Source of the DNA: Novilysobacter selenitireducens
GTDB taxonomy: Bacteria > Pseudomonadota > Gammaproteobacteria > Xanthomonadales > Xanthomonadaceae
Reading direction: 5' to 3'
Length of the DNA stretch: 64,000 nucleotides
Assembly: GCF_020026895.1 (NCBI RefSeq)
Contig: NZ_JAINZW010000005.1
Coordinates: 124,001-188,000, forward strand
The notes below the pieces were generated by a model, which saw only the letters and a program-made list of their open reading frames with translations, was not told the DNA's origin and made no database searches. Made by a program: the position numbers and the translations under genes. Of the stretch, positions 39,907 through 48,955 are shown piece after piece (position 1 is the stretch's first letter; every line of letters begins with the position of its first letter).

Positions 39907-40893
39907 ATGGCCCGCCCCGTCTGGTCCGGCACCCTCTCCTTCGGCCTGCTCAACATCCCCGTGTCGTTGATGTCCGGCGAGCGGCGCACGGACATCTCGT
40001 TCCGCATGCTGGACTCGCGCAACAACACGCCGATCCGCTACGAGCGGGTCAACGCCGAGACGGGCGAGGAAGTGGCGTGGAAGGACATCGTCAAGGCGTT
40101 CGAGTACGACAAGGGCAGCTACGTCGTCCTTGAGCCGGGGGACATCAAGTCCGCCGCGCCCGAGAGCCACGGCGCGATCGAGGTCGAGGCGTTCGTCGAA
40201 CGCGAGGCGGTCGGCCCGCAGTACTTCGAGAAGCCCTACGTGCTGGTGCCGGCCAAGAAGGCCGAGAAGGGCTACGTGCTGCTGCGCGAGTCCTTGGCCC
40301 GCACCGGCAAGGTGGGCGTGGCGCGCGTGGTCATCCGCACCCGCGAGCACCTGTGCGCGATCGTGCCGTGCGGGCACGCGCTGATGCTGCTGATGATGCG
40401 CTATCCGCAGGAGCTGGTGGACGTCGACGAGTACCGCATCCCGGAGGGGGCCAAGGGCGAGTACCGCATCACCGACAAGGAGCTGAAGTTCTCCGAACAG
40501 CTGATCGACTCGATGACCAGCGAGTGGGAACCGGAGCAGTACCGCGACGAGTTCCGCGAGCGGCTGCAGGACGTCATCCAGAAGCGGATGAAGGCCAAGG
40601 GCGTGGTCGAACGCGAGGACGAAGAACCGGAGGTCGCCGAGGACGCGACCACCAACGTGGTCGACTTCATGGCGCTGCTGCAGCAGTCGATCGACCGCAA
40701 CACGCGCACCCCGGCGAAGAAGAAGGCATCCAGGACGACATCCAAGACGACCAAGGCCGCCAAGTCGACGAAGGCGAAAAAGACGACCAGGAAGGCCGCC
40801 AAGAAAGCGACCGGCAAGTCGACCGCGAAGAAGGCCGGCAAGGCGGCCGGCAAGAAGACCGCGTCCCGGTCCAAGGCGCGCAAGGCGGCCTGA
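39907..40893 (+). CDS. ku: Ku protein (NHEJ DNA end-binding)
   Basis: A 328-residue bacterial Ku homodimer subunit that encircles DNA double-strand ends and recruits LigD. The beta-barrel core (1-250) shows WSGTLSFGLLNIPVSL, ETGEEVAWKDIVKAFEYDKG and ELKFSEQLIDSM. Residues 270-328 form a Lys/Ala-rich tail (KKTTRKAAKKATGKST) that in other bacteria binds DNA and aids threading. ligD starts 18 bp downstream, so the two form an operon. Confidence 0.96.
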   Translation: MARPVWSGTLSFGLLNIPVSLMSGERRTDISFRMLDSRNNTPIRYERVNAETGEEVAWKDIVKAFEYDKGSYVVLEPGDIKSAAPESHGAIEVEAFVEREAVGPQYFEKPYVLVPAKKAEKGYVLLRESLARTGKVGVARVVIRTREHLCAIVPCGHALMLLMMRYPQELVDVDEYRIPEGAKGEYRITDKELKFSEQLIDSMTSEWEPEQYRDEFRERLQDVIQKRMKAKGVVEREDEEPEVAEDATTNVVDFMALLQQSIDRNTRTPAKKKASRTTSKTTKAAKSTKAKKTTRKAAKKATGKSTAKKAGKAAGKKTASRSKARKAA

Positions 40894-40911
40894 CCCGGGC
40901 CGGGCCCCTGC

Positions 40912-43398
40912 ATGAGCCTGCGCGAATACGCCCGCAAGCGCCGCTTCGACGGCACGCCGGAGCCCAGTGGCGAAGGCGCAGCCACGCGGCGCGGCAAGCG
41001 GCCGATCTTCGTGGTGCAGCTGCACCATGCGCGTGCGCGCCACTACGACTTCCGGCTGGAGATCGACGGCGCGCTCAAGAGCTGGGCGGTGCCCAAGGGC
41101 CCGTCAATGCGGGTGGGCGAGAAGCGGCTCGCGGTGGAGGTCGAGGACCACCCGCTGGACTACGCCGGCTTCGAGGGCGACATCCCCGAGGGCCACTACG
41201 GCGCCGGGCATGTCGACGTGTTCGACCATGGCGTGTGGAGCAGCCAGGGCGACCCGCTGGAAGCGATGGCCGCCGGCAAGCTGGATTTCGTGCTCGAAGG
41301 CGCGGTGCTGCGCGGCGGCTGGAAGCTGGTGCGCACCGGCATGCGCGGGGCCAAGCCGCAGTGGCTGCTGATCAAGCGCGACGATGCGGAGGCCATCGAT
41401 GCCGAGGCCGACGACTTCGTGCCGCCGGACAAGGGCGGGACGGGCCGGTCGCCGCCCAAGCGCGCCTCCCGCGCCAAGGCGAAGTCGCCCTCCACCCGGA
41501 AAGCGGTGGCGCCGGAAAAGGCGAAGCGAAAGACGAAGCGCCAGGATTGGGCGGGCCGCGCCCGCGCGCTGGACGGCGCGCGCGACTGGCGCGGCCCGCT
41601 GCCGCAACCGCAACTGGCCACCCTGAAATCAGCACCGCCCCCGGGCGATGGCTGGTTGCACGAGCTCAAGTGGGACGGCTACCGGATGCTGGCCGACATC
41701 GAAGGCGGCCGCGTGCGGCTGCGCTCGCGCAACGGCCTGGACTGGACCGGCGACCACCCGCACATCGTCGCCGCACTGGACGCATTGGGGCTGGACCACG
41801 GTTGCCTGGACGGCGAACTGATCGCCCTGGACACCGACGGCCGCAGCGATTTCGCCGCGCTCCAGCACACCCTGTCGGGCCGCGACACGGCCACGCTCCG
41901 TTATGTCGTCTTCGACCTGCCGGTGCTGGAACACGTCGACCTGACGAGGACGGCGCTGGTCGACCGGAAGGCGCTGCTGGAACAGCTGCTGGTCGACGCC
42001 GACGCCGGCGCGGTCGCCTACAGCCAGCACATCGTCGGCCACGGCGCACGCGTGTTCGAGGCCAGCGGCGGACAGGGCATGGAAGGCATCATCAGCAAGG
42101 CGGTGGATGCGCCGTACACACCGGGGCGCTCGGCCACGTGGCTGAAGATCAAGCACTCGCAGGCCGACGAGTTCGTGATCGTCGGCTACACCGCGCCCAA
42201 GGGCTCGCGCCGCGGCTTCGGCTCGTTGCTGCTGGCGACGTTCGACCAGGGGCACATGCGCTACGTCGGCCGTGTCGGCACCGGCTTCAACGATGCGCTG
42301 CTGCGGCGCCTCGGCGACCGCCTGCGCCGTGACCAGCGCAAGGCCGCGGTACTGGAGCTGCCCGCGCACGTGCCGTTCAAGGCCGGTGACGTGCACTGGG
42401 TGGAGCCGGCGGTCGTGGTCGAGGTGGCCTACCGCGGCTGGGGCAAGGAAGGGCTGCTGCGGCACGCCAGCTTCATGCGGATCCGCGATGACAAGGGAGT
42501 ACGCGACGTGGGCGAACAAACGACAACCGAGGACGCCACCACCATCAGCAGCCCGGGACGCGTGGTGTACCCGGCGCTCAAGCTGACCAAGCAGGACGTG
42601 GCCGACTACTACCGCGCCATCGCGCCGCACCTGCTCCCGGAGGTGGTCAACCGGCCGCTGTCGCTGCTGCGCTGCCCCGACGGCGTGGAAGGCACGTGCT
42701 TTTTCCAGAAGCACCACGCCGACGCGCTGGGTGCCAACGTGCATGCCACGCCGATCCGCGAGAAGGGCGGCGGCAACGACGACTATCTCTTCATCGACGA
42801 CGTCGCCGGGCTGATGGACCTGGTGCAGATGAATACCCTGGAGCTGCATCCGTGGGGCGCCCGGGTGGGCGATGTCGAACACCCCGACCGGCTGGTGTTC
42901 GACCTGGACCCCGGCGAGGGCGTGGCATGGAAGGCCATCGTCGCGGGTGCTCGCGATATCCGCGACAAGCTCGAGCAGGCGGGGCTGGCGAGCTTCGTGC
43001 GGCTGTCGGGCGGCAAGGGACTGCACGTGGTGGCGCCCATCCAGCGCGGGCCGACGTGGACGCAGGTGCGCGACTTCTGCGAAGCCTTCGCCGATGCGAT
43101 GGCCACGCACCAGCCCACGCGCTACGTCGCCACGGCCAGCAAGGCCAAGCGCAAGGGCGTGATCTTCATCGACTGGCTGCGCAATGGCCGCGGGGCCACC
43201 AGCGTCGCCAGCTGGTCGCTGCGTGCGCGCAAGGAGGCCGGCGTGGCGGTCCCGCTGCGCTGGTCGGAACTGGGTCGCACGCGCTCGGGCGCGGACTATC
43301 CGATGGCGCGCGCGCTGCAGCGGGCAGCGCGTCTCAAGGGCGATGTCTGGGAGGGGTGGGACGCCGCCACGCGGCAAGCGCTGCCGACCTTCGACTAG
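40912..43398 (+). CDS. ligD: multifunctional DNA ligase D
   Basis: An 828-residue NHEJ enzyme in the order phosphoesterase (about 30-165; HHARARHYDFRLE with His39, His44, Asp46), ATP-dependent ligase (about 215-520; nucleotidyl Lys253 in ELKWDGYR, later GMEGIISKAVD and WLKIKH), and polymerase/primase (about 545-820; catalytic Asp664/Asp666 in FDLDPGEG, and RLSGGKGLHVV). It trims 3' ends, fills gaps and seals. A basic Ala/Lys linker (about 180-205) joins the first two domains. All catalytic residues are present. Confidence 0.96.
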   Translation: MSLREYARKRRFDGTPEPSGEGAATRRGKRPIFVVQLHHARARHYDFRLEIDGALKSWAVPKGPSMRVGEKRLAVEVEDHPLDYAGFEGDIPEGHYGAGHVDVFDHGVWSSQGDPLEAMAAGKLDFVLEGAVLRGGWKLVRTGMRGAKPQWLLIKRDDAEAIDAEADDFVPPDKGGTGRSPPKRASRAKAKSPSTRKAVAPEKAKRKTKRQDWAGRARALDGARDWRGPLPQPQLATLKSAPPPGDGWLHELKWDGYRMLADIEGGRVRLRSRNGLDWTGDHPHIVAALDALGLDHGCLDGELIALDTDGRSDFAALQHTLSGRDTATLRYVVFDLPVLEHVDLTRTALVDRKALLEQLLVDADAGAVAYSQHIVGHGARVFEASGGQGMEGIISKAVDAPYTPGRSATWLKIKHSQADEFVIVGYTAPKGSRRGFGSLLLATFDQGHMRYVGRVGTGFNDALLRRLGDRLRRDQRKAAVLELPAHVPFKAGDVHWVEPAVVVEVAYRGWGKEGLLRHASFMRIRDDKGVRDVGEQTTTEDATTISSPGRVVYPALKLTKQDVADYYRAIAPHLLPEVVNRPLSLLRCPDGVEGTCFFQKHHADALGANVHATPIREKGGGNDDYLFIDDVAGLMDLVQMNTLELHPWGARVGDVEHPDRLVFDLDPGEGVAWKAIVAGARDIRDKLEQAGLASFVRLSGGKGLHVVAPIQRGPTWTQVRDFCEAFADAMATHQPTRYVATASKAKRKGVIFIDWLRNGRGATSVASWSLRARKEAGVAVPLRWSELGRTRSGADYPMARALQRAARLKGDVWEGWDAATRQALPTFD

Positions 43399-43427
43399 GG
43401 CGATGTCGCAGTGCGTCCGTGCCGGGC

Positions 43428-43676
43428 TCAGGCCGTTTCGTGCGCGCTCAGCCAACCACTGTGGACGAGCAGGGCGACGGCATCCCAAGCAGGCTCATGC
43501 GAGGCGCACAATCGCGGCCACCCGGCGGCCAGCTTCGGGCGCACGTCCTCCCAGCTGCAGTCGCCGTAGTGGCGACGCGCTTCCACGCCGTAGGTGAGGG
43601 CAAGGGATTCGATGTCCCGCGACACGGTGGCCGTATCCGCCGGCGACACGCTGTCAACACGATGCGCAATCATCAT
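43428..43676 (-). CDS. hypothetical small protein
   Basis: An 82-residue soluble protein, no family recognised. It begins MMIAHRVDSVSP and has a helical middle (DTATVSRDIESLALTYGVEARRHYG) and a Trp-rich end (WEDVRPKLAAGWPRL, WDAVALLVHSGWL). GGAG lies 8 nt before the first ATG. It converges on ligD with 29 bp between and is not in the NHEJ operon. Confidence 0.65.
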   Translation of the reverse strand: MMIAHRVDSVSPADTATVSRDIESLALTYGVEARRHYGDCSWEDVRPKLAAGWPRLCASHEPAWDAVALLVHSGWLSAHETA

Positions 43677-44000
43677 GTCCTGTGCTCCAGTGTCGAGCCC
43701 CCCTGCGAAAACGACTTTACCCCGCACGGGTTAAGGAGTGGTTACCCGGCGGGCGCACTGACGACGGGCGGTCGCTCACCCGGTGCCAAGCGGGCGCCGG
43801 TGCGGGCGGCTGGATTGCAAAGCGTTGCGTGAACGCCCGCGGGCTGCCTTCACGCAACCGCACGCGGGCGCTGCGCAGCATCGGGTGTCCATGGTTCCGA
43901 GGCCGTGCATGCGCCCCATTCCCCGAGACCCCTCCCTCCGTTGTCCCCGCCGGCCGCAGGCATCCGCCATGCGGCCTTGCCATGCGCACGGGGTGTCGGC
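43677..44000. other. 324-bp gap between divergent genes, with a perfect inverted repeat
   Basis: No supportable gene. GTTGCGTGAA (43824-43833) and its exact complement TTCACGCAAC (43849-43858) flank 15 bp that contain the palindrome GCCCGCGGGC (43835-43844). It could be an operator for either divergent gene or a structured leader of the M23 gene. Confidence 0.5.
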
Positions 44001-44801
44001 ATGAGCGCCCGGGACCCGTCGGCGCCCGAGGCGCACCCCCGGGGCCCGCGCCTGATGCGAGCGGTGCTGCTGTTCGCGGTCGGCCTGCTGGCGGGCGCCA
44101 ACCTGCTGTACTTCGCGATGACCCGCGACACGCCGCCGGCCACGTATCCGGAGGTAGCGCGCCCCGGCTCGGCGTCGGCGCCTGCCGCCGAAACACCCGC
44201 GGTCGGGCAGCCCCCGGCACGGGATGACATCCCGGCCGCCCCCGTCCGTCCCGATCCGGTGCCGGTTCCGGACGCGTCGATCGCACCGCCGCCGCTGCCC
44301 GACGTATCGACCACCGACACCACGCCGCGCCCCGCACCGCCCGCGCGCTCGGTGATGCGCACCATCGGGCCGTCGGGCCTGCTCATCCCGGTGAAGGGCA
44401 TCGCCGTCGATGCGCTGCTGGACACCTTCAACGACGCCCGTGGGCAGAGCCGCGTGCACGACGCGATCGACATCATGGCGCCGCGTGGCACGCCCGTGCT
44501 GGCGGTGGCCGATGGCACGGTCGAGAAGCTGTTCACCAGTGACGCCGGCGGGCTGACGATCTACCAGTTCGAGCCCAGTGGCCGATACGCCTACTACTAC
44601 GCCCACCTGGACCGTTACGCCGCCGGCCTGGACGAGGGCGACACGCTCCGGCGCGGCCAGGTGATCGGCTACGTCGGCAGCACGGGCAACGCCAGCGACG
44701 ACGCGCCGCACCTGCATTTCGCCATCTTCCAGTTGGGCCCGGAAAAACGGTGGTGGGAGGGCAGCGCCATCAACCCCTACCCGCTGCTGGGCGGACGCTG
44801 A
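44001..44801 (+). CDS. M23-family peptidase (membrane-anchored)
   Basis: A 266-residue protein with an N-terminal membrane anchor (about 19-40), a Pro/Ala-rich linker to about residue 115 and a LytM/M23 domain. Zinc ligands are in VHDAIDIMAP (HxxxD, about 152-157) and HLHF (about 235-238), with YYYAHLDRY as the middle His block. All ligands are present, so it may be an active endopeptidase or a division-amidase activator. The KTSC gene follows after 2 bp. Confidence 0.88.
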   Translation: MSARDPSAPEAHPRGPRLMRAVLLFAVGLLAGANLLYFAMTRDTPPATYPEVARPGSASAPAAETPAVGQPPARDDIPAAPVRPDPVPVPDASIAPPPLPDVSTTDTTPRPAPPARSVMRTIGPSGLLIPVKGIAVDALLDTFNDARGQSRVHDAIDIMAPRGTPVLAVADGTVEKLFTSDAGGLTIYQFEPSGRYAYYYAHLDRYAAGLDEGDTLRRGQVIGYVGSTGNASDDAPHLHFAIFQLGPEKRWWEGSAINPYPLLGGR

Positions 44802-44803
44802 CG

Positions 44804-45043
44804 GTGGAGCGCTACGCCGACCGGGCCGGGTCCTCGGGCGTGGTGGCGTACCGGATCGAAGACGATGCGCTGGTCGTGCGGTTCAAGGACGGCGCCACCT
44901 ACCGCTACTCCGTCGCCTCCTGTGGCGCCGGCGCCATCGCCGACATGCAGCGGCTGGCCGAAGCCGGGCGGGGCCTGAACCGCTACATCAACCGGCACGT
45001 GCACGACCGCTTCGAAGCGCGCCTGGCCCCGCCCGACGACTGA
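44804..45043 (+). CDS. KTSC-domain-like small protein
   Basis: A 79-residue protein. The pattern VAYRIEDDALVVRFKDGATYRYSVAS followed by GRGLNRYINRHVHDRF resembles KTSC domains (beta strands, then a helix and a basic NRxIRDRF end). The start is a GTG 2 bp after the M23 stop, so translation is coupled. KTSC is found fused to enzymes and in phage proteins; the role here is unknown. Confidence 0.7.
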   Translation: MERYADRAGSSGVVAYRIEDDALVVRFKDGATYRYSVASCGAGAIADMQRLAEAGRGLNRYINRHVHDRFEARLAPPDD

Positions 45044-45070
45044 CGGGCAGGGCCGGCGTGTTGGAATCGA

Positions 45071-45397
45071 TCAGCGGATGCGACGCGAGACCAAGTAGAA
45101 CGCGAGGTTGCCCAGACCGGTCACGCCGAGCAGCACGGCGATCACGCCCGGCGTGACTTGGTCCCAGGCGAAGCCTTCGATCAGGGCGAAGCCCAGCGCC
45201 AGCGCGGTCAGGACGATGCCCCAGCGAAGCGAGGCGTGGCGGCGGTGCTGCTCTTCGCCGGCGAGCATGGCGCGCACCAGGTCCTCCGAGCCGTTGCTGG
45301 CGATCAGCTTGCTGCGCACGCGGGCGTCGACCACCGCCTTGATGGCGTAGGCGATGCAGACGAACAGGGTGATGGGGATCAGGACGTCGAGGTTCAT
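45071..45397 (-). CDS. DUF6249-like membrane protein
   Basis: A 108-residue protein with three hydrophobic segments (about 4-25, 59-76 and 80-102). The cytoplasmic loop KLIASNGSEDLVRAMLAGEEQHRRHASLRWG is typical of this group. Xanthomonad relatives sit divergent from an ECF sigma gene, as here, so it may be a target or partner of that regulon. Confidence 0.72.
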   Translation of the reverse strand: MNLDVLIPITLFVCIAYAIKAVVDARVRSKLIASNGSEDLVRAMLAGEEQHRRHASLRWGIVLTALALGFALIEGFAWDQVTPGVIAVLLGVTGLGNLAFYLVSRRIR

Positions 45398-45581
45398 GGC
45401 GGGGTCTCGGTCAGGCGCGGGATGCGACTTGGGGCAAGGGATACGGCGGACCGGCCGCCGGTTGCAGGCGCTCGTGCGGCACTTGAACCGGACGGGTGCT
45501 TGCAACCGATCCGCCGGTGGGCGTATCCACTGCGTCGATGGCCACGCGCATTCCACCCCGCAGCCCCACCGGGCGCCCCGC

Positions 45582-46157
45582 TTGAGCGAAGACCGCGCCC
45601 TCGTCGAGGACGTACTGGCCGGGCGCGCCGGCGCGTTCGAGCGCCTGGTGCGCCAGTACCAGGGCCTGTGCTGGCACATCATCGACCGCATGGTCCGGCA
45701 CCCCGACGACACCCCCGAGCTCTGCCAGGAGGCGTTCCTGCGGGTGCACCAGTGCCTGCACCAGTACCGCTTCGAGAGCGCGCTGAAGTCGTGGATCGGG
45801 CAGGTGGCGTACTCGGTGGCCAAGCGGCACCTGGAACGCAAGCGGATCCCCATCGTCGAACCCGTGGCCGGCGACGACGACGGCGAGGCGTTCTCGCCCA
45901 TGGACACCGTGAGCGACGGCTTCGACCTGGAGGCCGCCACCGCCGACGACGAAATGGCGGCGCTGCTGCACGCGCAGATCGAGGCGCTGCCGCCGCTGCA
46001 GCGCACGCTGCTGACGCTGTATCACCTGGAGGAGGTGCCGATCGTGGAGATCGCCCGCATGACCGGCATCGCCGAGGGCACCATCAAGAGCCACCTGTTC
46101 CGCAGCCGCGCACTGTTGCGCGAGCGGCTGCAGGCACGCATGGGAGCACACGCATGA
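45582..46157 (+). CDS. ECF sigma factor
   Basis: A 191-residue sigma factor. Region 2 spans about 6-75 (ERLVRQYQGLCWHIIDRM, DTPELCQEAFLRVHQCL, SWIGQVAYSVAKRHLERKR) and region 4 about 125-178 (LPPLQRTLLTLYHLEEVPIVEIARMTGIAEGTIKSHLFRSR). No ATG or GTG fits; the only suitable start is TTG at 45582, giving LSEDRALVEDVL. The ATGA overlap with the next gene couples it to its probable anti-sigma. Confidence 0.9.
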   Translation: MSEDRALVEDVLAGRAGAFERLVRQYQGLCWHIIDRMVRHPDDTPELCQEAFLRVHQCLHQYRFESALKSWIGQVAYSVAKRHLERKRIPIVEPVAGDDDGEAFSPMDTVSDGFDLEAATADDEMAALLHAQIEALPPLQRTLLTLYHLEEVPIVEIARMTGIAEGTIKSHLFRSRALLRERLQARMGAHA

Positions 46158-46624
46158 ATCCCGAAGACCGCGACACCCCGACTCCAAATGGCGCCGGCAT
46201 CGACCCGCGCGAGTGGGAGGCGCAGGAGCGTGCGCTGCGCGCCGAACGGCTGAAGCTCGACGCCGGCCACGGCGATGCGCGCACCGCGCAGTACCGCATG
46301 ATCGCCCGTGCCCTGCGCCAGCCGCCGGTGTCGCCGATGCCGGCCGACTTCGCCGCGCAGGTCGCCGCACGCGTGGCGGGCGCGCCGCGCGTCGACGAGC
46401 GCGTCGAAGCCTGGCTGCAGCGGTTGCTGTCGGGCCTGCTGGCGGTCGTCGCCGCCGGCGCGCTGGCGATGTACGGGCCGCAGTGGATACCGGCGTTCAC
46501 CGGGCTGCTGCCCGACGGCGCCGGCGCCGCGACGGGCTGGGCCGGCGCGGTCGCGTTGTGCGCGGCGATGACGTGGGGCTTGCAGCACCTGCGCCGCGAC
46601 GACGCCGGCGGCGTGCCCGGCTGA
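46154..46624 (+). CDS. putative membrane anti-sigma factor
   Basis: A 156-residue protein. The N-terminal 85 residues are soluble and helical (EWEAQERALRAERLKLD, ADFAAQVAARVAG), followed by two membrane segments (about 94-116 and 125-146). It overlaps the sigma gene by 4 bp. Position and topology point to an anti-sigma factor, although no ZAS zinc motif is present. Confidence 0.7.
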   Translation: MNPEDRDTPTPNGAGIDPREWEAQERALRAERLKLDAGHGDARTAQYRMIARALRQPPVSPMPADFAAQVAARVAGAPRVDERVEAWLQRLLSGLLAVVAAGALAMYGPQWIPAFTGLLPDGAGAATGWAGAVALCAAMTWGLQHLRRDDAGGVPG

Positions 46625-46627
46625 GAG

Positions 46628-47224
46628 TTACGCCGCGTCCAGCGCCTGCGCGCGCTGGAACGCCTCGCGCGCCTGCAGCCGGTCGAGGTAGGCGCCGATC
46701 GCCGGGCTTTCCGGCACCAGCTTGAACACGCGCACCGTCCAGTTGAGCAGGCTGCCGACCTGGACATCTGCCGCGGTGAAGGTATCGCCGGTGACGTAGT
46801 CGTGGGCGGCCAGCGTGCGCTCCACGTGCGCCAGCATGTCCTCGAACGTGCCGAACGACACCGTGCGCGCGTCGTACTGCCACTTGTTGAAGCGCGCGGC
46901 GATGTTGGGGTCCATCACCGCATCGCTGTAGGCCAGCCAGCTCAGGTACGGTCCGCGGCGTGGATCGCCGATGGCGGGTGCCAGGCCAGCCTCCGGGAAC
47001 GCATCGCACAGGTAGATCGTGATCGCCGAGCGCTCGGTGACGGTGACGCCGTCATGGATGATTGCGGGCACCTTCTTGTGCGGCTGCACCGCGCGGTACG
47101 CATCGGGCACCCCGCCTTCGGCACGCAGGTCGACGCGCTCGACCGTGTAGTCGACACCCAGTTCTTCCAGCAGCCAGCGCACGCTGGAGGAGCGGGTCTG
47201 CGGGCAGTGGTGGAAGGTCAGCAT
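46628..47224 (-). CDS. glutathione S-transferase
   Basis: A 198-residue GST. The thioredoxin-like half has HHCPQTRSSSVRWLLEELG and the GSH-binding KKVPAIIHDGVTVTERSAITIYL (about 50-72, cis-Pro and Glu-Ser). The helical half ends in the TGDTFTAADVQVGSLLNW N-capping box. It conjugates or reduces with glutathione; the substrate is unknown. There are 3 bp between its stop and the convergent anti-sigma gene. Confidence 0.92.
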   Translation of the reverse strand: MLTFHHCPQTRSSSVRWLLEELGVDYTVERVDLRAEGGVPDAYRAVQPHKKVPAIIHDGVTVTERSAITIYLCDAFPEAGLAPAIGDPRRGPYLSWLAYSDAVMDPNIAARFNKWQYDARTVSFGTFEDMLAHVERTLAAHDYVTGDTFTAADVQVGSLLNWTVRVFKLVPESPAIGAYLDRLQAREAFQRAQALDAA

Positions 47225-47296
47225 GGGGTGGCTCCGGTTGGGTGGGGGTCACCGGATTGTAGGTGGGGGTGCAGGGCTGTAGCCGATAAAAGGCAC

Positions 47297-47391
47297 CCTT
47301 CCCCAACCCTCCCCTGCAGGCAGGGGAGGGAGCGACCCCGGCTTCGCTGTTGGCCCCTCCCCCTGCATGCAGGGGGAGGTTGGGAGGGGGT
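47297..47391. repeat. CCCTCCCC-type nested inverted repeats
   Basis: Two hairpins, 47307-47330 (CCCTCCCCT/AGGGGAGGG) and 47356-47379 (CCTCCCCCTGC/GCAGGGGGAGG), lie inside a larger imperfect inverted repeat that begins CCCTTCCCCAACCC and ends TTGGGAGGGGG. This poly-C/G palindrome is a common intergenic element in xanthomonads. Confidence 0.75.
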
Positions 47392-47415
47392 GCTTTCCAA
47401 GCGACGATGCCCACC

Positions 47416-48093
47416 TCAATCCAGCAACGGCTCCAACGCCGGCCACACATGCTCGAGCAGCTTCGGCTGCGCCGACGCGACGGGGTGCAGGTTGTCGCCC
47501 TGGAAGGCGGCCTGGTCCAGCGCGATGGGTTCGAGCAGGAACGGCAGCAGCGCGGTATCGAAGCGCTCGGCAAGCGCGGTGTAGTTGCCTTCGAACGCCT
47601 GCGTGTAGTCGGCGCCGAGGTTCGGCGGCATGCGCATGCCGACCAGCAGCACCTCCGCATCCGCACCGTGCGCCGCGCCGATCATGCGCGCCAGGTTGAT
47701 GCGGGTCTGCAGGGTCGGCAGCCCGCGCAGGCCGTCGTTGGCGCCCAGTTCGATCACCACCACGTCGGGCCGATGCCGGCGAAGTTCGCCGACGATGCGC
47801 GAGGCGCCGCCTGCGGTGGTCTCGCCGCTGACGCTGGCGTTGACCACGCGCCACGCCGGGTGCTCGCGCGACAGCCGCTGGCCCAGCAAGGCGACCCAGC
47901 CCTCGGACGCCCGCAGGCCGTAGGCCGCCGACAGCGAATCGCCCATCACCAGCACCGTGCGCTGGCCCGCGGGCAGGGCGCGCGCGGCCGCGCTGGACTG
48001 GGCCAGGGCCGGGATGGCCATCGCACCGGCCAGCACCAGCAAACCGATGGCACATTGAACCCGGCGGCGCCATGCCGCATATCTGGACGTCAT
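47416..48093 (-). CDS. tesA: arylesterase / acyl-CoA thioesterase I (TesA-like)
   Basis: A 225-residue periplasmic SGNH hydrolase with a signal peptide (about 14-31, PALAQ). Catalytic blocks: GDSLSAAYG (Ser53), GETTAGG, LGANDGLRG, and DNLHPVA with the Asp-His pair. It hydrolyses acyl esters and thioesters. It is divergent from ybbA-ybbP, the same arrangement as in E. coli. Confidence 0.93.
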   Translation of the reverse strand: MTSRYAAWRRRVQCAIGLLVLAGAMAIPALAQSSAAARALPAGQRTVLVMGDSLSAAYGLRASEGWVALLGQRLSREHPAWRVVNASVSGETTAGGASRIVGELRRHRPDVVVIELGANDGLRGLPTLQTRINLARMIGAAHGADAEVLLVGMRMPPNLGADYTQAFEGNYTALAERFDTALLPFLLEPIALDQAAFQGDNLHPVASAQPKLLEHVWPALEPLLD

Positions 48094-48217
48094 TTCGTCG
48101 TATCTCCGTTCATCGTGCGGCGTCCGGCCCGTACCGGGCCGCGAAGACCGCAGCTTGCCCGCAGCCCGGGCCTGCGTGTCAACCGTCGATGCAACATCCC
48201 TTTCCAGTAGAGACCCC

Positions 48218-48951
<734 letters not shown>

Positions 48952-48955
<4 letters not shown>

